DNA of 41,882 bases from Thermodesulfobacteriota bacterium (lineage in GTDB: Bacteria; Desulfobacterota; Desulfobulbia; Desulfobulbales; JBFMBH01): the NCBI GenBank assembly GCA_040755095.1, contig JBFMBH010000015.1, forward strand, positions 1 through 41,882. The letters are read 5' to 3'. Made by a program: the position numbers and the translations under genes. The first letter of the stretch is position 1. Each line of letters starts with the position of its first letter. This document shows positions 10,900 through 18,505 of the stretch, one piece after another. The notes below the pieces were generated by a model, which saw only the letters and a program-made list of their open reading frames with translations, was not told the origin of the DNA and ran no database searches.

Positions 10900-11517
10900 C
10901 CCGGCTGCCGGAAAGGCCCAGGCGCACAACCGTCACCCATGTGCCAGCCACCGGTTTTGATGAGGTCATCAAGAAGAACATCCGTGAGGCCCTGGCAGAG
11001 CAGGAGCAGACTACCCTGGCGAATCTCCTGTGTCGGGAAGCCGAGCGGGACGGGGCTTCCCTGGGCACCGGCGATCTGGCCGACCTGCTCTGTGCGCCCG
11101 GGCAGGCCCTGGACCGGGCGATTGCCTGGCTCACCCTGACGGCCCGGGAACGGTTGAAGGGGCTACAGAGTCGGGAGCCCGGCGCAGTCCCGGCCTGGCG
11201 GCAGCAGCTGCGGGAGGTGCTGGGCTGGCTCGTGTTGCGGGCGGTGGCTCCCGACTGGCTTGCCACCCATCAGGCGGCCTTGCAGCGGGCTGGCGGTGTG
11301 CGGGTGGAGGTGTTTCTCCGGAAGCCCAGCTGTATCGAGGTGATGGTGGCGCGGCTGGAAACCAGGGCCGCTTGCTTCCGGACCGTTGCCGACGACGGCA
11401 GTCGGTTGGGGGAGTGTGCCATCTCCCTGGGCGGCGAGGCAGATCCCGAGCCCGGGGCCACCCTCCAGGAGGCCTACAAGGCCATCTGGCGGGTGGTGGT
11501 CCGTCGGGCCGTGCCCG
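10737..11517 (+). pseudogene. Unidentified protein fragment fused between HEPN and MoxR remnants
   Basis: In this frame the text is protein-like from about 10758 ('AYQGSRWAQHFAFFRFDLGDS') through 'THVPATGFDEVIKKNIREALAEQEQTTLANLLCREAE' to 'EAYKAIWRVVVRRAVPEP' near 11517. It has no start codon that fits its beginning; a GTG at 10896 is the first internal candidate. Both ends coincide with frame changes into other families, so it appears to be an internal piece of a larger gene. I do not recognise the family. Its position just before MoxR suggests the effector or adaptor partner of a MoxR/vWA conflict system, which is inference. Confidence 0.4.
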
Positions 11518-12369
11518 AGCCAGCTGGCCCGGGCCGCGGCCCAGCAGATGGGGCGCCTGTTCGTGGCCGAGGTGGTGCATGCCCGCAGCGAGAGCCAGGA
11601 CCTGCAATGGCATTTCGACGCCATCGGCCGGCTGGGGGATGCCCAGGCCCTGGGGGCGGCATGCCGCCCCGGGCTGGAGGTGGACGTGAAGGCGATGCTG
11701 GCCCCGGCACAGTATCTCGCTCCAGGCGCGCTGTGGTGGGTGTTCGACTGGCAGGGTGCCCTGGGCCAGGCCGCAAACTGCAAGTGCAAGCACCGGCAGC
11801 CGGTACCGCCTCTTGGCTGGGAGCCGGGCAAGGGCAGCGTGCTTCTCATCGACGAGATCGACAAGGCCGAGGCGGATCTGCCCAACGGCCTCCTGGAGAC
11901 CCTGGGCAACGGCGGCTTTGCCGTTCCCTACCTGGACGAGCCGGTGGCAATCCCGGAAGGGGTGCCGTCGCCCCTGGTGGTCATCACCACCAACGAGGAG
12001 CGGGAGCTGCCGGCTGCCTTTGTTCGCCGCTGCCTGGTGCTGCACCTGCGGCTGCCGGACGGCGATCCCGCCCGCCGCGATCAGCCGGAAGCGGTGCGCC
12101 GGCAGGACCTGGTGGACTGGCTGCTGGCTCGGGGAAAGGACCATTTCGGCCAGCGGATTGACTGCGAGGTGCTGGAGCAGGCCGCCCAGCAGCTCTGGAC
12201 CGACCGCCAACAGGCCCGGAATCTCGGGCTCTCTCCGCCCGGCCAGGCGGAGTACCTGGACCTGCTGCGGGCCCTGGACAGGCTGGCCCACGCTGATGCC
12301 GCCGGTCAGAAGGACCTTCTTGTCCGCATCCAGGGCTTCGCCCTGCGCAAGTTCGCCGGCCTGTGCTGA
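11518..12369 (+). pseudogene. MoxR-type AAA+ ATPase lacking its Walker A region
   Basis: From 'SQLARAAAQQMGRLFVAEVVHARSESQDLQWHFDAIGRLGDAQA' onward this is a MoxR-like AAA+ ATPase of the class found in MoxR/vWA conflict systems. Walker B and its extension are clear ('GSVLLIDEIDKAEADLPNGLLE'). The sensor 1 segment 'PLVVITTNEERELPAAFVRRC' and the C-terminal lid are also present. In relatives, 'GxxGxGK' immediately precedes '(S/T)QLARA', but here the upstream frame is unrelated text ('SVGPCP'). The P-loop and everything N-terminal to it are gone, so ATP binding should be lost. The frame is open from 11386, but 11386-11517 is not protein-like. The stop overlaps the GTG start of the next gene by 7 nt. 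Confidence 0.65.
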
Positions 12370-15300
12370 GCCAGCCCCCGCTGCCGGACCATCCCTTGCC
12401 CACGGCCGAACGGCTGCGGCGCGCCGCCGTCTCCCGGGCAGAGCTGCTCTACTTCGCCGACGCCAGCGGTCCGGAGGCCTTGCGCCGGGCCGCGGAAATC
12501 TTCGGCTTCCGGGCGCCGGTGGAGGAAGAGGAGGAGACGGCCCCGCCAGCTGCTGACCGCTCGCCGAGGGTATCTCCGACTCCAGCCCCCGCGCCGGTCC
12601 AGGCTCCGGAAACAGCGATTCCCGTTGCGGCTGCGCCGTACCTGCGGCTCTGGCGCCGCCAGCGGGTCCCGGACCAGGAGCGGCGCACCGAGGCGCCGGC
12701 CCGGCTTGCCGCCACGCCGCCCCTCAGCCCCGGGTCCGGCCCGCGGGACCTGCCGCCGGACCCGCCCCCCCTCACCCCCTGGCGGCGGCTCTGGCCCTTC
12801 CTGCGGCTGGCCCTGGGCAGCTGCGGTCCGGGCCGCGCCCTGGATATCCCCCGGCTGGTGGCCGATCTCAGCCAGGGCCGCACCTGCCGCCAGCTGCCCC
12901 GGAAGGTCCGCCGCTCCTGGGCGCCTTTGGCCCAGGTCATCGTGGACCAGGATCTCGGCCTCTTCCCTTTCTGGCAGGATTGCGAAGCTGGTGGCCGGCC
13001 TGCGGGGCCTCAGGGGCAGCTCCGGTCTGTCGGTGGTGGGCTTTCCCGAGGGGCCGGACCGGGAGGCCATTCCCTGGGCGCGGGACCGGGAACGGGCGCG
13101 GCGGCGCCGGCCGGAGCCGTACCGCCTGCCCGATCCCGGCACCCCGATCCTCATCCTCGGCGACTGCGGCTGCCTGGCCAAGAGGCCCGGCCCCTGGCTG
13201 GCCTTTGGCCGCCGGCTCAAGGCGGCCGGCTTCCGGCCGGTAGCCCTGATGCCCTGTCCGGCCCGTTACTGGGACCAGGAGCTGGGCCAGCTCTTCCTGC
13301 CGGTGCTGTGGGACCGCCAGGCGCGGCTGCCCCGCTGGCTGGACGCCGGCCAGCCGCGGCCCGAGGCTGCCGCCCCGGATCCGGGCCTGGAGCAGCTCCT
13401 GCGCCTGGTGGCCTGGGCGGTGCGGGTGGAGCCCGGCCTCTTGCGGGCGCTCCGCTTCCGCCTCGGCGCCAGCAGGGCCGACGTGGGCACCGAGGCCGCG
13501 GTGTGGCGGCATCCGGATGTCCGGGATGACGGCCCGACCTGCACCATCCGGCCGGAGCGCCTGGCGGCCATCCGCCAGCAGGCGGTCAAGGAGCTGCAAG
13601 AAGGAGGGCCGGAGGTTCAGGCCCTTTACGCTGACGCGCACCGCTTGCTCACTGCCTTCCACCAGGGGGCGCATCCCACCATCCAGGCCCTGGAGGAGAT
13701 CGTGCGCGCCCAGGCCCTGGCCGTGCCCCCCGCCCCCGAGGCCCTGCACCGCCTGTGGCAGGTGGCAGCCACCCTGGACCGGCCCGGGGGGTATCCCTAT
13801 CTGGCTCGGCTGCAAGCCTGGGTGCTGCGCATGCAGGAGCGTCTGGAGCCGGCCTTCTGGGGCAGTGACACCGCCGAGCCGGTGGCTATCGCCCTCGCCA
13901 CGGTGAAGACGGCCTTGGCAAGGCGCCAGATCGAGATTGCCCTTCCGCCTGGCTTTGACATCAAGCGAGTGCTCTGGGCCCTCGGTGCCACAGGGCTCCA
14001 GTCCTACGAGCTGCGCCAGGAGGTGACCCCCCAGGGCGAGCGGCGGCTGGTGCTCACCCCCCCGGGACCGCCGGCAACCGATGGCCCGTCGGGTCGTGGG
14101 AACATCCTGGTGGCGCCCCTGTCCCTGGCTGCCTCCAGCCTGGAGTGGCAGCATCAGGATGACGCCGGCCCGGCCGGCCCCGTCCAGGTGCTCGATATCC
14201 GGCAGGAGCAGGCCATCCCGGTGCCGCCAGCCGGCCGCCTCCGGATCGACAGCGACTACGAGCACCTGGAGATCGATCTCCTGGACAAGCCCGCCTGGGC
14301 GCTCCGCATCGAGCAGGGCCGCAGCCCAACCGGCGAGGACCGGCTGATCCTCACCCCCCGGGACCGCCCCGACCGTCCCCTGTGGTGGCTGCCACCGGCG
14401 GACTATCCTGTCCTGGACCGAGCCAACCGGGTAGTGGGTCAGCTGCCGATCACCGAAGGCCGCTGGGTCAGTTCTGAGACGTACCAGGAGCTGCGGGGCG
14501 TTGGCCTGCGCCAACCCGACTGGGCCCAGGCCATCGGCCAGGACCAGTACGGCCTCTTTGCCGATTGGGTGTACCAAGGCGTCACCCAACGCTTCCGCTG
14601 GATCCCGCCCGGGCAGTTCCGGATGGGCTCACCGGAGGATGAGCCGGAGCGCTGGCAGGACGAAGGCCCCCGGCACGAGGTCTTGCTCACAGAGGGCCTC
14701 TGGCTGGCGGACACCGCCTGCACCCAGGCCATGTGGCAGACGGTGATGGGGAAGAACCCGAGTCGTTTCCAGGGCGCCGACCGGCCGGTGGAAAAGGTGA
14801 GCTGGAATGACGTGCAGCGGTTCCTGGAGCGGATCAACAGGGAGTGGCCGGGGTTGGAGCTGCGGCTACCCTCCGAGGCGGAGTGGGAGTATGCCTGCCG
14901 GGCCGGGACCGAGACGCCCTTTCCCTTCGGGACCACCATCACCCCGGAGCAGGTGAACTACGACGGCAACCGCCCGTATGCAGGGGGCGAGAAGGGGCTG
15001 TACCGGCAGGAGACCGTGGCGGTGCAGGCCCTGCCCGCCAACGCCTGGGGGCTCTACCAGATGCACGGCAATGTCTGGGAATGGTGTGCCGACTGGTACG
15101 GAGCCTATCCGGCCGGGCCGGTGATCGACCCCGCGGGGCCGGAACGAGGCACCGAGCGGGTGCTCCGTGGCGGCTGCTGGATCTTCTACGCCAGGAGGTG
15201 CCGTTCGGCCCTCCGGTACTGGTTCGGGCCCGGCAGCCGCTTCGTCATTACCGGCTTCCGCCTTGCCCGAGGTCAAACAGGGAAGCAGGCAGGGCGGTAG
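12363..15300 (+). CDS. vWA-like (SAV_2336-type) / FGE-fold protein, frameshifted, putative DGR target
   Basis: Two ORFs (12363 to about 12981, then about 12982-15300) read as one protein of roughly 978 residues if one base is skipped at 'caggat|t|gcgaag'. The N-terminus carries the usual helical start and a Pro-rich linker. Next comes a SAV_2336-like segment with a vWA-type fold: 'AQVIVDQDLGLFPFWQD' + 'AKLVAGLRGL', 'TPILILGDCGCLAKRPGPWLAFGRRL' and 'GFRPVALMPCPARYWDQ'. The last ~240 residues are a formylglycine-generating-enzyme-fold (SUMF1/EgtB) domain: 'FRMGSPEDEPERWQDEGPRHEV', 'LPSEAEWEYACRAGTE', '[12 protein letters not shown]', 'RVLRGGCW' and 'GFRLAR'. Codons 15175-15261 resemble a DGR variable region. 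It is coupled to MoxR by overlap. The frameshift could be decay or a sequencing error. Confidence 0.75.
15170..15264 (+). other. Putative DGR variable region in the FGE-fold C-terminus
   Basis: The segment between 'RVLRGG' and 'GFRLAR' has the fixed framework of DGR-diversified FGE folds: W, AR, CRSA, R, P, R, GFR. The positions that are usually Asn (AAC/AAY) in DGR template repeats are occupied by mixed residues: I F Y, L, Y W F, G S, F V I T. Most of these codons keep a C or T third base (atc ttc tac, ctc, tac, ttc, ggc agc, ttc gtc att acc), as expected from adenine mutagenesis of AAC. No reverse transcriptase or template repeat was found in the window. Confidence 0.45.
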
Positions 15301-15399
15301 CCGGGGGCGCAGGGCCGCCGGACAGCCGCCGTCGCGGAGCAGGCGGCGGTCAGGCGGGCCGGCGACCCCGGCGGAGCGGCTGGGCACGGAGGGCTTCGC
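15301..15399. other. Non-coding stretch between the FGE gene and the interspersed repeat
   Basis: Very GC-rich. It begins 'cggtagccgggggcgcag', which shares CGGTAGCCGGGGG with 15625-15636. I see no gene here. Confidence 0.4.
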
Positions 15400-15597
15400 G
15401 CGGGGCGCACCCGAATGGGTGCAACGCCGGAAGCTGGCCATGGTGGCCTCCCATAAGTCCCATAGGTCCTGTAAGTCCCATGGGTCCAAGAGAGCCATGG
15501 GAGCTATGGGAATCATGGGATTTGTGGATTGCCATGCGCGGGGCGCACCCGAAGGGGTACCATGCCGGAAGTCCGCCCTGAAGGCCGTTGTTTCTTG
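15400..15597 (+). repeat. Interspersed repeat, copy A (headers plus 9-bp array)
   Basis: The element has two 34-bp headers (15400-15433 and 15538-15571), each starting GCGGGGCGCACCC and ending CCGGAAG. The first header contains a GCACCC-GAAT-GGGTGC hairpin. Between them lies 'ctggccatggtggcctc', then four 9-mers CCCATAAGT, CCCATAGGT, CCTGTAAGT, CCCATGGGT (15450-15485), then an imperfect 'catggga' stretch ending 'atgggatttgtgg'. After the second header comes 'tccgccctgaaggccgttgtttc'. An inverted copy with the same order lies at 29698-29860, so this is a dispersed family. Confidence 0.8.
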
Positions 15598-15628
15598 AGA
15601 GCCTCGCGCAGCGAGAGCAGATACGGTA

Positions 15629-15650
15629 GCCGGGGGATTCATCCCCCGGC
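15629..15650. repeat. Hairpin, 9-bp stem
   Basis: GCCGGGGGA (15629-15637), loop TTCA, TCCCCCGGC (15642-15650). It is REP-like and lies between the repeat copy A and the FGE fragment. No T-tract follows. Confidence 0.6.
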
Positions 15651-15788
15651 AGGAGGCGCCGGCGACAACCTCGACCGCCGCACCCCCCCGGTGCCGGACA
15701 CACCCCCTTGCGGCCGGACACCCTGGCGGGCATCCGCCGCACAGGCCGAAACCGCGGCGGCTGCCGGGGGGCGTGGCCGGTGCTTCCC

Positions 15789-15810
15789 GGCCGGCCTTGA
15801 AAGGCCGGCC
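15789..15810. repeat. Hairpin, 9-bp stem
   Basis: GGCCGGCCT (15789-15797), loop TGAA, AGGCCGGCC (15802-15810). It stands just upstream of the FGE fragment and may mark the edge of a rearrangement. Confidence 0.6.
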
Positions 15811-15833
15811 AACCACGCTGGGGGGAAGAAGGG

Positions 15834-15968
15834 GCGTTACCGGCAGCAAACCGTGCCAGTGCAGGCCCTGCCCGCCAACGCCTGGGGCCTCTACCAGATG
15901 CACGGCAATGTCTGGGAATGGTGTGCCGACTGGTACGGAGCCTATCCGGCCGGGCCGGTGACCGACCC
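15834..15968 (+). pseudogene. Second FGE-fold fragment (remnant of another target gene)
   Basis: About 135 bp closely matching 14988-15130 of the upstream gene. The shared translation is '[32 protein letters not shown]' followed by 'TDP' in place of 'IDP'. The match begins near 'ggggcgttaccggcag' and stops at 'gaccgaccctaat', just before the place where the variable region would start. It has no start and no downstream half. It is a remnant of a paralogous FGE gene or of a local duplication, cut on both sides and abutting the Uma2 gene tail. Confidence 0.7.
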
Positions 15969-16610
15969 TAATGGGCCGGTGGGGCTCATCCCCACCCGCG
16001 GCCGCTGCGGTGGCCCGGGACAGTGGCTGGCAGCTGTGCCCTCCCCGCGGCCGGCGCAGCACAAGCCCTGGCAGGCCATCAGGACCCCCGGCAGGCGGTC
16101 CTCCAACCAGAGGTTGGCCAGGTCGATGTCGATCTCGGAGAACGGCTCGGCGCGCACCTTGTCGTCTTCGGCAAAGTCGCCAAGGGACAGCCAGCGCCCG
16201 GCTTCGAGCTTGAAGACTTGCAGCAGCCGGTCCCGCGGATCGATCAGCCACAGATACGGAATGCCGTGCCTGGCGTAGCTTCGGGCCTTGGTTATGCGAT
16301 CATGGCGAATACTGCCCGGAGAGAGAATTTCGCATATCCAGTCGGGGAACGGCAATCCAGTTCTGTCCTTTCTCCAGCCGGAGATGTCGGGAGCAAACAG
16401 ATCGTCCTCAAGTCTCACTTCCACTTCCCCGAGGATGATCCAGCCGCCTGGCCCGCCTTGACCGAACCGGTACGGCGGCACCAGGGCGCCACCGAGATTT
16501 GAAGCAGCACCGCAGTCGCTCCCCTGCGGCGCATCTTCCGCTGGCGGCGGGGTCACCAGGATGCGAGCCTGGCAGGGACAATTAACCCAATTCTCACATT
16601 CCCCCTCCAT
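15942..16610 (-). CDS. Uma2-family (DUF820) PD-(D/E)xK endonuclease, N-terminally truncated
   Basis: The core is a Uma2/DUF820 nuclease-like protein: '[29 protein letters not shown]', '[35 protein letters not shown]', then '[17 protein letters not shown]' and '[14 protein letters not shown]'. The nuclease acidic/Lys residues are visible: D in 'APDISGW', E in 'CEILSP' and K in 'ITKARSY'. Relatives have ~30 more residues before the 'ILVTPPPA' strand. Here that part is replaced by '[14 protein letters not shown]', so the 5' end seems lost near 16575. The C-terminus also looks unnatural: past 'LWLEDRLPG' the frame reads antisense through the FGE fragment. It is probably non-functional or altered. 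The family's biological role is unsettled. Confidence 0.6.
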   Translation of the reverse strand: MEGECENWVNCPCQARILVTPPPAEDAPQGSDCGAASNLGGALVPPYRFGQGGPGGWIILGEVEVRLEDDLFAPDISGWRKDRTGLPFPDWICEILSPGSIRHDRITKARSYARHGIPYLWLIDPRDRLLQVFKLEAGRWLSLGDFAEDDKVRAEPFSEIDIDLANLWLEDRLPGVLMACQGLCCAGRGEGTAASHCPGPPQRPRVGMSPTGPLGSVTGPAG

Positions 16611-16774
16611 AATGGTGGTGTGCTTCTGTGCCAGGGCCAAGCCAGGCCCGCCGGCAAGGCTCTTCTGTTGTCGAGGCGAGGAGCCGCCGCCGGGCCCGGT
16701 TCCGGCAGCCCGGACCGGGTGGCGATGCCCGCCGCCGGGCGGACCAGCGCCGCCTTTGTCCAGGGGAGACCTCG

Positions 16775-18370
16775 ATGGACCACCTCGATCTCGCGCCATA
16801 CATCGCCGCCGTGCGGCCCATCTCCGCTGCCATGGACATGCACGAGGTCTTCGCCCGCTTCCGCAGCGACAAGACCTCGTCCTTCTTCCCGGTGGTGGAC
16901 CTCACCGGCCGGCCCCTGGGCATCGTCCGGGAGCTGGAGCTCAAGGACTACGCCTACGGCATGTTCGGCCGGGAGCTGATCAAGCGGGAAAGCGTCACCG
17001 CCTTTGTGCGGGGCTGTCTGACCGTCGAGTACCAGACCCCCATCGATGAGATCCTGATCCGGCTGGGTAGCCAGCCTCTGAGCGACGGCATCCTCATCAC
17101 CAGGAATGGCATCTACGCCGGGGTCGTGTCCAACCTCTCGCTTCTCGCCCTCTATGAGCAGGTGCGCATCCGGATGCAGAGCCAGCTCTCCCAGGTCCAG
17201 AAGATGGAGGCCATCGGCACCCTGGCCGGCGGCATTGCGCACGATTTCAACAACATCCTTCTGCCGATCATGGGCTATGCCGAGCTGATCAAGAAGCTGT
17301 TGGGGGTGGAGCAGCCGGCGATTGTGGGCTACGTCGATCAGATCCTCACCGCCTCGAAGCGGGCCAAGGAGCTGGTGCGGCAGATCCTGACCTTCAGCCG
17401 CCAGCGGAGCAGCGAGCGGGTGCCGATCAGCCTCGCTCCCGTGGTCCGGGAGGTGATGCAGCTCTTGCGCTCGTCGCTGCCGGCCACCATCACCATCGCC
17501 ACCGAGGTCCTGATCGAGGAGGCCACGGTGGTCATCGATCCGGCCGAGGTGCACCAGATCCTCATGAATCTGTGCACCAACGCCGCCCACGCCATGCGGG
17601 GGGGGGGCGGCCGGTTGACGGTCTCCCTCCGGGAGGCCAGCGGCCCGATGGTCGATCACGATGGCGGTGCGCTGCTGCAGGAGCGGCCCTGCGTCCGGGT
17701 TTCGGTGCAGGACACCGGCCACGGCATCGAGCCGGCGCATCTGGCCCGGATCTTCGAGCCGTTCTTCACCACCAAGGGGCCTGGCGAGGGCACGGGCATG
17801 GGGCTGTCCGTGGTGCATGGCATTGTCACGGGTTGCGGCGGCGGCGTCAGAGTCGAATCCGCACCAGGCCAAGGCAGCACCTTTCACATCTACCTGCCGC
17901 TGTCGCGGCGCATGACCGACCATCCCGCGCTCGTCACCAGCGGCCGGCCGACCCATGGCGGCGGCATCCGGGTTCTCCTGGTGGACGATGAGCACATGAT
18001 CACCGAGCTGGCCTCCGCCTACCTGGCGGAGGTTGGCTTCCGGGTCACCGTCAAGAGCAGCAGCCTGGAGGCCCTGGTGCACCTCCGGGCGAGGCCTGGG
18101 GACTTCGATGTGCTGGTGACCGACCAGACCATGCCGGAGCTGACCGGGATCAAGCTGGCCCAGCGGGCCCTGGAGGTCCGTCCCGACCTGCCGATCATCC
18201 TGGTGACCGGCTACAGCGACATGGTGTCCGAGGATGTGGCCAGGGCCTGCGGGGTCCGGGAGTATATGCTGAAGCCGTACACCTTTGGTCTCCTGGCCTC
18301 CAAGGTGGTTGCCCTGGCCGGGTCCGACGGGGCGAAGGGAGGGGCAGCCGTAGCCGGCGCCCGGTGCTGA
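16775..18370 (+). CDS. CBS-domain hybrid histidine kinase with receiver
   Basis: A 531-residue soluble hybrid kinase. Residues 1-125 resemble a CBS pair ('PISAAMDMHEVFARFRSDKTSSFFPVVDLTGRPLGIV' and 'TPIDEILIRL...DGILITRNGIYAGVVSN'), a module that usually binds adenosyl nucleotides. A short coiled coil leads to HisKA with the phosphoacceptor His156 ('GGIAHDFNN'). HATPase shows 'NLCTNAAHAM', 'QDTGHGI', 'FEPFFTTK' and 'GTGMGLSVVHGI'. The receiver starts at 'RVLLVDDE' with its Asp in 'VLVTDQTMPEL' and Lys in 'YMLKPY'. The start is supported by GGGGAG at 16763-16768; the longer frame from 16628 overlaps the Uma2 gene. A CBS-type sensor suggests an energy or nucleotide cue, which is inference. Confidence 0.87.
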   Translation: MDHLDLAPYIAAVRPISAAMDMHEVFARFRSDKTSSFFPVVDLTGRPLGIVRELELKDYAYGMFGRELIKRESVTAFVRGCLTVEYQTPIDEILIRLGSQPLSDGILITRNGIYAGVVSNLSLLALYEQVRIRMQSQLSQVQKMEAIGTLAGGIAHDFNNILLPIMGYAELIKKLLGVEQPAIVGYVDQILTASKRAKELVRQILTFSRQRSSERVPISLAPVVREVMQLLRSSLPATITIATEVLIEEATVVIDPAEVHQILMNLCTNAAHAMRGGGGRLTVSLREASGPMVDHDGGALLQERPCVRVSVQDTGHGIEPAHLARIFEPFFTTKGPGEGTGMGLSVVHGIVTGCGGGVRVESAPGQGSTFHIYLPLSRRMTDHPALVTSGRPTHGGGIRVLLVDDEHMITELASAYLAEVGFRVTVKSSSLEALVHLRARPGDFDVLVTDQTMPELTGIKLAQRALEVRPDLPIILVTGYSDMVSEDVARACGVREYMLKPYTFGLLASKVVALAGSDGAKGGAAVAGARC

Positions 18371-18431
18371 TCGCCTGGCCGGGCGGGCGGCGGTGCCTGG
18401 CGCCACCGGGGCGTCTCTCGCGCCCAGCGCG

Positions 18432-18474
18432 CCGATGCCGGCAGCCCCCGGTGCACAGGGCCTGCCGGCATCGG
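18432..18474. terminator. Perfect 13-bp inverted repeat between convergent genes
   Basis: CCGATGCCGGCAG (18432-18444) and its exact complement (18462-18474) with a 17-nt loop. It sits between the convergent hybrid kinase and NosL-like genes. There is no T-tract, so factor-independent termination is uncertain. Confidence 0.45.
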
Positions 18475-18505
18475 GCCGATCGCCCGCAAAGGACCGGGGC
18501 TTGGC

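Noticed and set aside
12937-14589. Long minus-strand frame opposite the vWA-FGE gene
   Set aside because: Repeats of His/Gly/Leu typical of an antisense frame; the plus strand encodes conserved domains.
15400-15597. CRISPR array
   Set aside because: The 9-bp units have no spacers of constant length and the flanks are shared with another copy.
14866-16251. 461-codon minus-strand frame with internal repeats
   Set aside because: The repeated peptide comes from the duplicated FGE segment read backwards and from Uma2 out of frame.
10000-16800. DGR reverse transcriptase or template repeat
   Set aside because: No frame shows RT motifs and no adenine-rich near copy of the variable region was found in the window.
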